64,000 nucleotides of DNA, from assembly GCA_937902995.1 (NCBI GenBank), contig CALEKY010000037.1, positions 1 through 64,000 on the forward strand, in the 5' to 3' direction. Below the pieces are notes generated by a model, which was not told where the DNA came from, did not search any database, and worked only from the letters and a program-made list of their open reading frames with translations. Position 1 is the stretch's first letter; each line of letters starts with the position of its first letter. The DNA is from an uncultured Sinobacteraceae bacterium (GTDB taxonomy: Bacteria; Pseudomonadota; Gammaproteobacteria; Steroidobacterales; Steroidobacteraceae). A program made the position numbers and the translations under genes. Of the stretch, positions 15,632 to 24,146 are shown piece by piece.

Positions 15632-16474
15632 ATGGATCCGATTTCGAAACGCCCCGAGGACGGCCTCGGTCCTTGGCGCCGACGCAACGTCTCGATGAAG
15701 GCGATCGTCAACGAGATCCGCTACCTCATGCGTGCTCATCGGTTGACCGGCGAAAGTCATTTCCTCAAAGCGGCACGGCACGGATTCGATTTCCTGCTCA
15801 AGGCGCAGTATCCGAGCGGCGGCTGGCCGCATTCGTACCCGCATTTTCGTACTCGTTACGACCGCTATGCGACGTTCAACGACGACGAGATGATCGACAT
15901 CATGCGGTTGCTGCGCGATGCGACAACGGACGATGAATTCGGGCCGCTCGGATCGGAACTCCGGGCTGCAGCGCAGAGCGCTTTCGACAAAGGCATCGAC
16001 TTCATTCTCAAGAGCCAAGTCGTCGTCGAAGGCAAGCCGACCGCTTGGGCTCAACAACACGATGAAACGACGTTCGAACCGCGTCCCCCACGTTCCTTCG
16101 AACCCGTCGCGCTGAGCGCAGGCGAAAGCGCGGGCGTGCTGGCTCTTCTGATGAGCATTCCGGATCCGAGCCCTGCGATCGTACGCGCCGTGCACAGCGC
16201 AGCCGCTTGGTACACCGCCGTGAAAATCGAAGGGCTGCGCGTCGAGCGCACCGCCGACGATTGCATCGTGCAGCCCGACGCCAACGCGCCGCCGATCTGG
16301 TCCAGGTTCTATCAAATCCGCACGAACCGCCCGATCTTTGCCGGCCGCGACGGCATCGTGCGCTTCCGGCTCGCCGACATCGAGCGCGAACGGCGGATCG
16401 GCTATACGTGGTACGGAACCTGGGGCACCGCCGTGCTCGAGCAATACGCGATCTGGAAACGCCTCATCGCGTGA
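15632..16474 (+). CDS. Pectate lyase, PL10-type, lacking its N-terminal part
   Basis: The 280-residue product matches the catalytic alpha/alpha toroid of polysaccharide lyase family 10: LLKAQYPSGGWPHSYPHF, TFNDDEMIDIMRLLRD, KGIDFILKSQVVVEGKPTAW, AWAQQHDETTFEPRPPRSFE, TNRPIFAGRDGIVRF and the closing RRIGYTWYGTWG. These enzymes cleave polygalacturonate by beta-elimination. Family members normally carry a signal peptide and about 50-100 more residues before the EIRYL segment; here neither is present and the first 20 residues look unrelated. Either the true 5' end is lost (pseudogene) or the enzyme is cytosolic, which would be unusual. No other pectin gene is near. Confidence 0.75.
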   Translation: MDPISKRPEDGLGPWRRRNVSMKAIVNEIRYLMRAHRLTGESHFLKAARHGFDFLLKAQYPSGGWPHSYPHFRTRYDRYATFNDDEMIDIMRLLRDATTDDEFGPLGSELRAAAQSAFDKGIDFILKSQVVVEGKPTAWAQQHDETTFEPRPPRSFEPVALSAGESAGVLALLMSIPDPSPAIVRAVHSAAAWYTAVKIEGLRVERTADDCIVQPDANAPPIWSRFYQIRTNRPIFAGRDGIVRFRLADIERERRIGYTWYGTWGTAVLEQYAIWKRLIA

Positions 16475-16483
16475 AGCTCGATT

Positions 16484-17032
16484 TCAACCGCGTTTGCCGT
16501 CGACCAGCACGAAGGCGATTCGCGCGATGCTGTCGGAACGGTTGGCCCACGCATGATTCGTTCCGCGCTGAATCAGAATGTCGCCGGCTTTCATGACCGT
16601 TTCGCCCTCGTCCATGATCGCAACGAGCTCGCCCTGCAACAGAATCGCGTAATCGACCGTATCGGTCATGTGCATGCCCGGATGGCGATCGAACGACTCT
16701 TCGTGGCGGGTCGCATCCGGAAACATGGCAGCGAACACGGCGGCTGTTTGAGCGCGACGCTCTTCCGGATCCTTGCTTTCGGGCGGAATGTCGATGACGC
16801 GTAACACCGTGCCACCCTTAGGCGGCAACACGCCGCGATGCTCGGCGATCGTGTCAGGTGCGTCGACCGGTGCATCGGGTCCCAACGTGCGCCAAATATT
16901 CGAGTTGCGGTAACCGGGTCTCGCCGGAAACGTCAGGACCGCAGGCGACTCTCCATCTTGTTCGATGTACGAACGGCCTGCCGCATTGGTACCGGTGACG
17001 ATGCGTCGAACAGGAGGCAGCGGATTGGTCAT
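16484..17032 (-). CDS. Cupin-domain protein
   Basis: A 182-residue protein with one cupin barrel in its C-terminal half: HMTDTVDYAILLQGELVAIM forms the first cupin motif region (metal His/Glu positions partly changed) and MKAGDILIQRGTNHAWANR the second. The N-terminal half (RRIVTGTNAAGRSYIEQDGE) is typical of a group of proteobacterial cupins often found in catabolic loci. The substrate cannot be predicted. The ATG at 17032 is chosen because similarity starts there; the frame extends 55 codons upstream without support. It lies tail-to-tail with the pectate-lyase gene, 9 bp apart. Confidence 0.8.
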   Translation of the reverse strand: MTNPLPPVRRIVTGTNAAGRSYIEQDGESPAVLTFPARPGYRNSNIWRTLGPDAPVDAPDTIAEHRGVLPPKGGTVLRVIDIPPESKDPEERRAQTAAVFAAMFPDATRHEESFDRHPGMHMTDTVDYAILLQGELVAIMDEGETVMKAGDILIQRGTNHAWANRSDSIARIAFVLVDGKRG

Positions 17033-17172
17033 GGGCTTTCTCGTGTTGTTGTGATGCCGGGCGCGAGCATAACGGAACCCGAGCAACACGTGACGTCGAG
17101 CCGGCATGCGAAACGCGGGTGCCTTGCGATCGCTGCAGCGAGCACGCGCATGAGCTTCGTGTTCGCAAATGC

Positions 17173-17724
17173 TCAATTCGCGAAGCGTTTCACCCACGCC
17201 ACGTAGGCGTCCATCCAGCCTTGCAGGAACTTCTTCGTCTCGGCATTCGCGATGCCGCCGCTCGCATCGAAGAATTCGTCGTCGACATGCAGGAACACTT
17301 CGGGCTGACCCAGTGTCGGCACATCCAGGTAGGCGAGTGTGCCGCGCAGGTGCTGCTGCGCGATGGCGGTTCCGATCGCACCGATGGAAGCGCCGAGGAT
17401 CCCGGCAGGTTTACCGGCCCATGCGTTTTGACCGTACGGCCGCGACGCATGATCGATCGCGTTCTTGAGCACGCCCGGCATGGAGCGGTTGTACTCGGGC
17501 GTCACGAACAACAGGCCCCGCGATGCACTGATGTCGGCTTTCAGTCGCGCGACCGACGCCACAGGCTTGGTTTCCTCGTCCTGGTTGTAGGCCGGCAGAT
17601 CGGCGATCTGCAATTCCTTGAACGAGAATTCTTGCGGTGCGAGCCGCTGAATGGCATTCGCGAGCCGCCGGTTGTACGAATCCCGACGCAAACTGCCGAT
17701 GAGGACTGCGATCTGGACACTCAT
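17173..17724 (-). CDS. NAD(P)H-dependent FMN reductase
   Basis: A 183-residue flavodoxin-like NADPH-dependent FMN reductase (ChrR/azoreductase-like family). The FMN phosphate loop is IGSLRRDSYNRRLANAI, and FVTPEYNRSMPGVLKNAIDH is the family signature. Members reduce quinones, chromate, azo dyes or free flavin; which applies cannot be told. The ATG at 17724 has GGAGA 6 nt upstream; ten extra codons upstream are less likely. It is followed on the same strand by the cupin gene after about 140 bp. Confidence 0.9.
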   Translation of the reverse strand: MSVQIAVLIGSLRRDSYNRRLANAIQRLAPQEFSFKELQIADLPAYNQDEETKPVASVARLKADISASRGLLFVTPEYNRSMPGVLKNAIDHASRPYGQNAWAGKPAGILGASIGAIGTAIAQQHLRGTLAYLDVPTLGQPEVFLHVDDEFFDASGGIANAETKKFLQGWMDAYVAWVKRFAN

Positions 17725-17799
17725 GGGAATCTCCACATACGAGCGTGAACCCATGAGCGAACGCGGTCCGTCGCGTGAGGTTCCTAAGTACGTTCTGCG

Positions 17800-18630
17800 T
17801 CAGCGCGCGAGCTGCCGTTCGATCGACTCGATCAAGTGGCGATCGTCTTCGCACCAAGGATGAAAGCCCGGGCGGTAGAAGATCACATAGGCACGAAATA
17901 TCTTCCGCAGCAAGCCAGGCTTGACGAAGTGATATCGCAGCACACGCAACCAGGTGCGAGGAGTGTTGATGCCGTCCTGGCGGAAGAAGTCGGCCATGTG
18001 ACGGATGTTCGCGCGCCAGAATTGCAAGCTGACCAACAGCATCACATTGATACGGATGAGATATCGACGCCACGCCGGCATATCCTTGGTCGCGGCCAGG
18101 TACGTGTCGTACGCGACAGCCTTGTGCTCGATTTCCTCGATTGCATGCCATTGCCAGAGCTTTCGAATGTGCTCGGGCGCACCCGGTAGCGGCTCCGGAT
18201 CGGCAAGCAACGAGTGCGCCATGATGGCCGTGAAATGCTCGAGCGCGACCGTCATGGCCAGCTGCGCGATCGGATGACGCTTCCTCGCAAGATCGAGACG
18301 CATGCGCGTATAGGCCTCCATGGCGGACGTGTCGTACCCGGCGCCCTTCACGAGCCGGTTGAAAGTGACGTGCTCGCGCGTGTGCATCGCTTCCTGCTGC
18401 ACGAAAGCCGCAATCTGTTCCTGCAGATGCGGATCGCAGCTGTCGCGATAGCGGCGCACGGCCTCGATGAAAAAAGTCTCCCCTTGCGGAAACGTCACCG
18501 ATAATGCGTTGAAGAACGCGGTCGGGACGGGATCGCCGCCATGCCACCAACGAGGGTTGGTACCATCGCGGTCGACGTTGAGCTGGCGCGGCGTAATCTT
18601 GAGGTCGGCGGGCGTCGTCGCTGTGGCCAT
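17800..18630 (-). CDS. Predicted metal-dependent hydrolase (PF10118-like), ferritin-like metal site
   Basis: A 276-residue protein of the group annotated as predicted metal-dependent hydrolases. Helical segments carry Glu/His pairs in the order expected for a ferritin-like diiron site: FIEAVRRYRD, FVQQEAMHTREH, TVALEHFTAIMAH and WHAIEEIEHKAVAYD. The C-terminal RYLIRINVMLLVSLQFWRA may lie at the membrane. Activity is not established for the family. It is divergent from a TetR gene with 69 bp between the starts, so that regulator probably controls it. Confidence 0.82.
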   Translation of the reverse strand: MATATTPADLKITPRQLNVDRDGTNPRWWHGGDPVPTAFFNALSVTFPQGETFFIEAVRRYRDSCDPHLQEQIAAFVQQEAMHTREHVTFNRLVKGAGYDTSAMEAYTRMRLDLARKRHPIAQLAMTVALEHFTAIMAHSLLADPEPLPGAPEHIRKLWQWHAIEEIEHKAVAYDTYLAATKDMPAWRRYLIRINVMLLVSLQFWRANIRHMADFFRQDGINTPRTWLRVLRYHFVKPGLLRKIFRAYVIFYRPGFHPWCEDDRHLIESIERQLAR

Positions 18631-18699
18631 GGCAACACTTTCGGCATGGGCCGCACATGAAGAAGTACGGGATCCGGATCTAAATTATTATTGAGATCG

Positions 18700-19338
18700 A
18701 TGTCAATAGCGACAAGAAGCAAGAAGCAGCCCAAAAAGCGTGTCCGACGCACGCCGGAGGCGGCGCGCGCGGCGGCATTGGAATCGGCTCGTAAGCTGTT
18801 GATATCGAGGGGTCCCGGAGCGATCACACTGCAAGCCGTTGCCGCCGATTTGGGGATGAGTCACACGAACCTGATCCACCATTTCGGCTCGGCGGGCGAG
18901 CTGCAGTCGGCGCTCATGGGGGAAATGATCCGGGAGCTGACGACCGTGCTAGAGCAAGCGGTGGAGCGCTTCCGCTCCGGAAAAGGCAACGAGCGCGAGT
19001 TCGTCGACATCGTCTTCGATGTCTTCGGCCGCGGCGGTGCCGGCCGGCTTGCGGCCTGGATCGCACTTGCGGGCGAAACCGACCAGCTCGAAGCCGTGGC
19101 GATAGTCGTACGCGCTCATATTCGCAACGTCGAGCGCGGCGCAGATCCGAGCTTGGGCGACGTGCACGAGCGCATCACCTCTGCAGCCCTGCTGGTCGCA
19201 TTGACTGCGTTCGGCGATGCGGTGATCGGCGAGCAGCTCGGAGCGATGTTGGATCGCGAAAGGCGCGCAATGCGTGAAATCGTCGCGGAGCTGCTACCGA
19301 TCGTGCTTACGCCGCCGAAGCGCGTCGGATCGCGCTGA
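18700..19338 (+). CDS. TetR-family regulator
   Basis: A 212-residue TetR regulator. A basic N-terminal tail (KKQPKKRVRRTPEAARAA) precedes the helix-turn-helix ITLQAVAADLGMSHTNLIHH at about residues 40-65. The C-terminal all-helical ligand domain is not specific to a known effector. The ATG at 18700 is preferred to a TTG three codons upstream; its ribosome-binding site is weak. The short AT-rich gap shared with the divergent PF10118-like gene suggests it represses that gene and itself. Confidence 0.85.
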   Translation: MSIATRSKKQPKKRVRRTPEAARAAALESARKLLISRGPGAITLQAVAADLGMSHTNLIHHFGSAGELQSALMGEMIRELTTVLEQAVERFRSGKGNEREFVDIVFDVFGRGGAGRLAAWIALAGETDQLEAVAIVVRAHIRNVERGADPSLGDVHERITSAALLVALTAFGDAVIGEQLGAMLDRERRAMREIVAELLPIVLTPPKRVGSR

Positions 19339-19517
19339 CGGACACGCGCTTCGCGAATTCTTCGCAAGCTGCAAGTCATCGCCCTCGCCCGTCATTATCC
19401 GACGTCTCGCAACGAACGGCACAACGTCGCCTCGCGCCGGAACTGCTCCTCGTCCGCTCCGTTTGCTCTTGACCGATCGCAAATCGGACGACGAACTCAA
19501 TTCACGAGGAGCACATC

Positions 19518-20309
19518 ATGGCATTTCGAGATCTTTGGCGCGGGGGCCACGAGCGCGAGCGAAGGCGTTGGCAGAGCCGCGAACGCGACGACCGCCGCGA
19601 TTTCGGACGAGCGAACTATCTCGGCGACGAACATGGCTTGACGCGTCGAGGCTGGCGCGAAGGCAGCGACTACTATGGCAACGATCCGCAACGCTATGCC
19701 GACCGCGGCTACAGCCCCGGATCGGACGAAGAGCTTTACGGACGCGACAGCTATCCGAGGGACGTCGACGATTGGCGCGATCAATCGAGTGGCTATCGCG
19801 GAGTCGACGAGAGTCGCCGACGCTCGGCGTTCAACGAACGCTGGCAAAACGCCTACGGCTCGGAGCTCGGCTCGTTCGGCCGCCCACGGTATCAATCTGG
19901 CGGCGACGACTATGCGCTGCACGGGCGCGAAGACGACGAACGACGTTGGTCGGACGAGCGCGCCGGGCAGAGCTATTATCAGATGGGCATGGGTCCGTAC
20001 CGCGGCCGTGGGCCGCGCGGCTACAAACGATCCGACGAACGCATTCGAGAGGATGTGTGCGAATGCCTGACCGAAGACGACTGCATCGACGCCACGAACA
20101 TCGAGGTGCAGGTCAAGGATGGAGAAGTGACGTTGAGCGGCACTGTAAATACGCGCGAAGAGAAGCGGCGCGCTTGCGATCTGATCGAGCTGCTCTCAGG
20201 CGTCAAGGATGTTCAAAACAACCTGCGTGTCGCCTCCGGAATGCAAGCGGAGCAACAGCAAACGACGGGAAGACCTCAGCCGCAAATGCCGCAAGGCTCG
20301 CGTCACTGA
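19518..20309 (+). CDS. BON-domain protein with Arg/Asp/Tyr-rich N-terminal tail
   Basis: The 263-residue protein has a long low-complexity first part (about residues 1-170) rich in Arg, Asp, Gly, Tyr and Ser (for example RERRRWQSRERDDRRDF), then one BON domain (about 172-240): IREDVCECLTEDDCIDATNI, EVTLSGTVNTREEKRRACDL and GVKDVQNNLRV. BON domains bind phospholipid or partner proteins and are usually periplasmic, yet no signal peptide is seen. The tail pattern is common in stress-linked BON proteins (SWFGY-type tails) of proteobacteria. The ATG follows AGGAGCA. A single gene. Confidence 0.85.
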   Translation: MAFRDLWRGGHERERRRWQSRERDDRRDFGRANYLGDEHGLTRRGWREGSDYYGNDPQRYADRGYSPGSDEELYGRDSYPRDVDDWRDQSSGYRGVDESRRRSAFNERWQNAYGSELGSFGRPRYQSGGDDYALHGREDDERRWSDERAGQSYYQMGMGPYRGRGPRGYKRSDERIREDVCECLTEDDCIDATNIEVQVKDGEVTLSGTVNTREEKRRACDLIELLSGVKDVQNNLRVASGMQAEQQQTTGRPQPQMPQGSRH

Positions 20310-20342
20310 CTGTTCATCGATCTTGCTGACTGTGTCTGCGGC

Positions 20343-21668
20343 TCAGTGCGAAGTCGCAGACACAGGCGCGCCGGACACGACGATCTGCCCTGCGCGCATC
20401 ACGAAGATCGGCTGCTCCGTCGCCGCGATGTCGTCCAAGACATTGCCTTTCACGGCAACGATATCGGCGGCCTTCCCCGGCTCGAGCGAACCGACTTCCG
20501 ACTCGACACCCAAGAGCTTCGCAGCGCCTTGAAAGCTCGTCATCAGCGCTTCGGCCGGCGACATCCCCAACTCGGTGAGCAACGCGAATTCCTTGGCATT
20601 CATGCCGTGCGGCGAAACGGCGGAATCGGTGCCGAACGCCATCGGCACGCCGATTCTCAAGGCCGCCTTCATCATCGCTCCATGTGCTGCGGCGGCCGCT
20701 CGCGCCTTCTCGGCAATCGCAGGCGGATAACCCTGGGCCTGCTTCTCTACCCAGTACACCGCGAGCCTGGTCAGCACCAGATAGGTGCCTTTGCTCTTCA
20801 TCAGCTTGAGCGTCTCTTCGCTCAAAAAGCTCGCGTGCTCGATCGAATCGACGCCGGCTTCCACAGCCATCCGCGCCGCGACGTCGCCGTGACTATGCGC
20901 CGCAACTTTCTTCTTCCATGCGTGCGCCTCCTCGACGATCGCGCGCAACTCTTCCATCGTGAGCTGGGGCACGTCCACTGGATCGGCCTCGGACAACACG
21001 CCTCCCGAAGCGCAGATCTTGATCACATCCGCGCCCCATTTCATTTGATAACGCACGGCTTCCCGACATTGGTCAGCGCCGTTGCAGACGCCTCGCTGCG
21101 TGCCGATCGGCGCGATCAGATCCGGCGGGAACGGGCCACGGTCGCAGTGACCGCCGGTCGAGCCGATCGAATGCGCTGCCGCGACGATGCGAGGCCCGAT
21201 TGCGATCCCGTCTCTGATTGCATTACGCAACCCGATATCGATGAAATCGCTCGCGCCGAGATTGCGCACGGTCGTAAAGCCAGCCTCGAGCGTCCGTTTC
21301 GCATACGACGCGGCGTAGAACGATTGCTCGACGGGGAAGCGATAGATCTCGGCATGAAAGCCGCGGTAGTAGTCCTGTGCCAGCTCGCCCGTGATGTGCG
21401 CATGCGCATCGATGAAACCGGGCATGAGCGTCGCATCGCCCAAGTCGATGACCCGGGCGTTCGACGGCGCGGCCGAGGCATCGCCGACCGCGACGATCTT
21501 CCATTCCTGTACGACGACCACGCCGTTTCGCGTCAGCCGCCCGGACTTGCCGTCGAACAGATGAGCTGCCTTGAGCACGACAGCGGGCGGCGATGCCGGC
21601 TCCGCAGCGTCGCTCCCAAATGCGATGAGGGATCCAATAACCAGGGCACTGCCGATGACCGATCGCAT
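20343..21668 (-). CDS. Exported amidohydrolase (Xaa-Pro dipeptidase/imidazolonepropionase-like)
   Basis: A 441-residue metal-dependent amidohydrolase with an N-terminal signal peptide (MRSVIGSALVIGSLIAFGSDA). Metal and catalytic residues are visible: FIDAHAHI (HxH), the Lys in GADVIKICASGG, KVAAHSHGD (His), DSIEHASFL (His) and AFGTDSAVSPHG (Asp). Homologues in this group hydrolyse dipeptides or cyclic amides; here the substrate is unknown and the enzyme should act in the periplasm. The ATG at 21668 is preceded by GGAGGGAG; the longer frame upstream is antisense to folD. A single gene, divergent from folD. Confidence 0.9.
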   Translation of the reverse strand: MRSVIGSALVIGSLIAFGSDAAEPASPPAVVLKAAHLFDGKSGRLTRNGVVVVQEWKIVAVGDASAAPSNARVIDLGDATLMPGFIDAHAHITGELAQDYYRGFHAEIYRFPVEQSFYAASYAKRTLEAGFTTVRNLGASDFIDIGLRNAIRDGIAIGPRIVAAAHSIGSTGGHCDRGPFPPDLIAPIGTQRGVCNGADQCREAVRYQMKWGADVIKICASGGVLSEADPVDVPQLTMEELRAIVEEAHAWKKKVAAHSHGDVAARMAVEAGVDSIEHASFLSEETLKLMKSKGTYLVLTRLAVYWVEKQAQGYPPAIAEKARAAAAAHGAMMKAALRIGVPMAFGTDSAVSPHGMNAKEFALLTELGMSPAEALMTSFQGAAKLLGVESEVGSLEPGKAADIVAVKGNVLDDIAATEQPIFVMRAGQIVVSGAPVSATSH

Positions 21669-21861
21669 CTGTCTCCCTCCGTAGGACCTGGTGCGACGAT
21701 ACCGCGAAACGTAGCGCAGGCAAGCATCCGGCAGATCCTTTGCACAGTCGCGAAGGCAGGACCGAGCGATGTGGGCCGCGAACGGTGCTGCAGCATTGCG
21801 GTGACGCCGCTTTGGATTGTAGGCTTCCGCGGTTCCCTCACCACCTCGAACCGGAAATCCC

Positions 21862-22704
21862 ATGGCCGCAATCGTTCTCGATGGCAAGAAGCTTGCGCGC
21901 GAGCTGGAGGCGGAGCTCGCCGTACGCGTGCAGAAGATCAAGGAACGCACCGGCGTCACGCCGGTATTGGCAACCATTCTCGTCGGTGACGATCCGGCCT
22001 CGGCGACGTACGTGAGAATGAAAGGCAATGCCTGCGAACGCATCGGTATGGAGTCGCGTCGCGTCGTTCTGCCGCAGAGCACGACCACCGAACAGCTGCT
22101 CGCGCAAATCGACGAGCTCAATGCCGACAAGCGCGTCCAGGGGATTCTGCTCCAGCATCCCGTGCCGTCGCAGATCGACGAACGAAAATGTTTCGATCGC
22201 ATCGCGATCGAAAAAGACGTGGATGGCGTCACCGTGCTCGGCTTCGGCGCGATGTCCATGGGCGAACCCGCCTATGGATCCGCAACGCCCGCCGGCATCA
22301 TGCGACTGCTCCGACACTACAACATCGAGATCGAGGGCAAACACGCTGTCGTCATCGGCCGCAGCCCCATTCTCGGCAAGCCGGTTGCGATGATGCTGCT
22401 CAATGCCAATGCGACCGTCACGATCTGTCACTCGAAGACGCGCAATCTGCCGGACTTCGTGCGACTTGCGGACATCGTCGTCGGTGCAGTCGGCAAACCG
22501 CAATTCATCAAAGGCGATTGGATCAAGGAAGGCGCGGTCGTCGTCGATGCGGGCTATCACCCCGGCGGCGTGGGCGATATCGAGCTCTCCGCCGTGGTCG
22601 ACAAGTGTCACGCATACACACCCGTACCCGGCGGCGTCGGCCCGATGACGATTGCGACGCTAATGGCGCAAACGGTGGAAGCGGCGGAAAAACATCTGGC
22701 GTGA
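21862..22704 (+). CDS. folD: Bifunctional methylene-THF dehydrogenase/methenyl-THF cyclohydrolase
   Basis: A 280-residue FolD protein, the usual length. It interconverts 5,10-methylene-, 5,10-methenyl- and 10-formyl-tetrahydrofolate with NADP+. YVRMKGNACERIGM holds the catalytic Lys, KRVQGILLQHPVPSQ the second conserved region, AVVIGRSPILGKPVAMMLL the NADP-binding Rossmann segment, and TPVPGGVGPMTIATLM the C-terminal signature. The usual PCTPxG appears as SATPAG, and the segment after the Rossmann fold is less canonical (VDAGYHPGGVGDIE). This could be a second, divergent FolD. It ends in a CTGAAGG repeat block. Confidence 0.92.
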   Translation: MAAIVLDGKKLARELEAELAVRVQKIKERTGVTPVLATILVGDDPASATYVRMKGNACERIGMESRRVVLPQSTTTEQLLAQIDELNADKRVQGILLQHPVPSQIDERKCFDRIAIEKDVDGVTVLGFGAMSMGEPAYGSATPAGIMRLLRHYNIEIEGKHAVVIGRSPILGKPVAMMLLNANATVTICHSKTRNLPDFVRLADIVVGAVGKPQFIKGDWIKEGAVVVDAGYHPGGVGDIELSAVVDKCHAYTPVPGGVGPMTIATLMAQTVEAAEKHLA

Positions 22705-22783
22705 GACTGAAGGCTGAAGGCTGAAGGAAGAGCGCGCAGATGCGCGCCTTATCTGTTGCCTCGCCTGTCGCCCGTAGCCTAAG
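22705..22783. repeat. Composite heptamer repeat with GC hairpin, copy B
   Basis: Directly after the folD stop come four CTGAAGG-type units, then GCGCGC-AGAT-GCGCGC (22732-22747), then the string TGTTGCC TCGCC TGTCGCC CGTAGCC TAAG, again about 7 nt periodic. Copy C at 34.0 kb has the same three parts in the same order. Confidence 0.75.
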
Positions 22784-22845
22784 ACGAGCGGCCCCGCGTC
22801 CGTACGAACGCGAGGCCGCGGATCATCAGAATCGTCCGATCAGGC

Positions 22846-23061
22846 TCAAGGACAGCAACGCACATCGTAGCCGTCGTAATCTTCTTCGTCGTCGGCAGCG
22901 ACATCCTTGAAACGCTGGAAGTCGAGCCGCAAACCGAGATGCGGCGTCCGCGGTGCGCATTGCGCGCTGACGGATCGTGCGAACGCATGCCCGAAATACT
23001 CTATCTCATGGTCGGGCGGCGAACCAACGAGTTCGCCGTCGAGAATTGAAAGGCAAGCCAC
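22846..23061 (-). CDS. Possible small hypothetical protein with acidic, Cys-ended tail
   Basis: A 71-codon frame with a GTG start between folD and the TrxB-like gene. The product is unrecognised; its last part is very acidic and ends in two cysteines (ADDEEDYDGYDVRCCP). Third-position GC is only moderate and the ribosome-binding site (CAGGGA) is weak. It may be a real small gene or chance; I give it because it fills an otherwise empty 420-bp gap downstream of the flavoprotein on the same strand. Confidence 0.35.
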   Translation of the reverse strand: MACLSILDGELVGSPPDHEIEYFGHAFARSVSAQCAPRTPHLGLRLDFQRFKDVAADDEEDYDGYDVRCCP

Positions 23062-23126
23062 AGTCCCTGGCAGGTGTCGCAGACTTTTACACGGGCAGAT
23101 TCGACTGCATGCGCCGATGGCGGATC

Positions 23127-24041
23127 TCAGCGGCGTTCGGTTAGCATCTCCATGTCGTTGCGACGCAGGCGGTTATAAATATCGGTGGCTGCAATCGCAG
23201 CGTGTCCCATCGCTACGCAGATTTGATTGAGCTCGTTCACGACGTCGCCTGCCGCGTACAAGCCGGAAACGCTCGTGCGCTGATGTGCATCGACTTCGAG
23301 ATAACCGCTCTCCAGGCAACGCGCTCCCAGTGCGACGGCAAGATTCGAGCGCACATTGCTACCGAGCGCCGGATACAGCACTTCGATCGAATGCCGGCTT
23401 CCGTCCTCGAGCACGACGGCGATTTCGTCGTCTTCGATTGCAAGATCTTCGACGATCCGCTCATGCAACCGAATGTCTGCTTCTTCGAGCGATCGCCGCT
23501 GCGAATCGTCGACCGCGGAGGGCTCGCTCAAGAACACGGTGAGCTTGTCGGTATAGGGACGAAGAAACAGCGCTTTCTCGATGGCCTTGTGCGCAGGACC
23601 GAGCACCGCGACGGATTTGCCGATGGCTTCGTATCCGTCGCACACGGGACAGAGTCGCACATGGCCTTCGCTGATCGCTGCGCGCAAATGCTCGATCGTC
23701 GGCTGCACATCGACGATGCCCGTCGCGAGCAGCACCGTGCGACTCGCGACTCTGTTTGCCGTGGTGCACACGTCGAATCCCTCCGTCGTGCGTTCGATGG
23801 AAGTCACTTCCTCCGGCACGATCGTCGCACCGTACTGCTTTGCTTGCTCGCGCAAACGCCCGAGAAGCTCCGGGCCGGGAATACCGTCCGGATACCCGGG
23901 ACAATTGTGCGAACGGGGAATCAGCGCTAGCCGGCTGTCGCCTTTGTCGAACACCACGATTCGACGCCGATAGCGCGCGAGATAGATCGCTGCGGTTAGA
24001 CCCGCGGCACCGCCGCCGACGATGACACAGTCGAGCATCAT
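23127..24041 (-). CDS. TrxB-like FAD-dependent pyridine nucleotide oxidoreductase
   Basis: About 304 residues, thioredoxin-reductase fold. FAD-binding VIVGGGAAGLTAAIYLARY is at the N-terminus, the redox CxxC is CPVCDGYE (C131, C134), and the second FAD motif is GLYAAGDVV near the C-terminus. The NADPH Rossmann motif, normally GGGDSA, reads LGPAHKAIEKALFL here, so pyridine nucleotide binding may differ. It could be a thioredoxin reductase variant or a related flavoprotein. The ATG at 24041 is preferred; a TTG eight codons upstream is possible. Confidence 0.85.
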   Translation of the reverse strand: MMLDCVIVGGGAAGLTAAIYLARYRRRIVVFDKGDSRLALIPRSHNCPGYPDGIPGPELLGRLREQAKQYGATIVPEEVTSIERTTEGFDVCTTANRVASRTVLLATGIVDVQPTIEHLRAAISEGHVRLCPVCDGYEAIGKSVAVLGPAHKAIEKALFLRPYTDKLTVFLSEPSAVDDSQRRSLEEADIRLHERIVEDLAIEDDEIAVVLEDGSRHSIEVLYPALGSNVRSNLAVALGARCLESGYLEVDAHQRTSVSGLYAAGDVVNELNQICVAMGHAAIAATDIYNRLRRNDMEMLTERR

Positions 24042-24146
24042 GCGAGCACCAGGTGTTTCACTCAATGCGAGATCAACGCGACGGGCGGGGGAAAGGTTCG
24101 CCGATCCGGCGTATGCTTGCGAACGTCGCCGTGTCGGACTCTCGGG

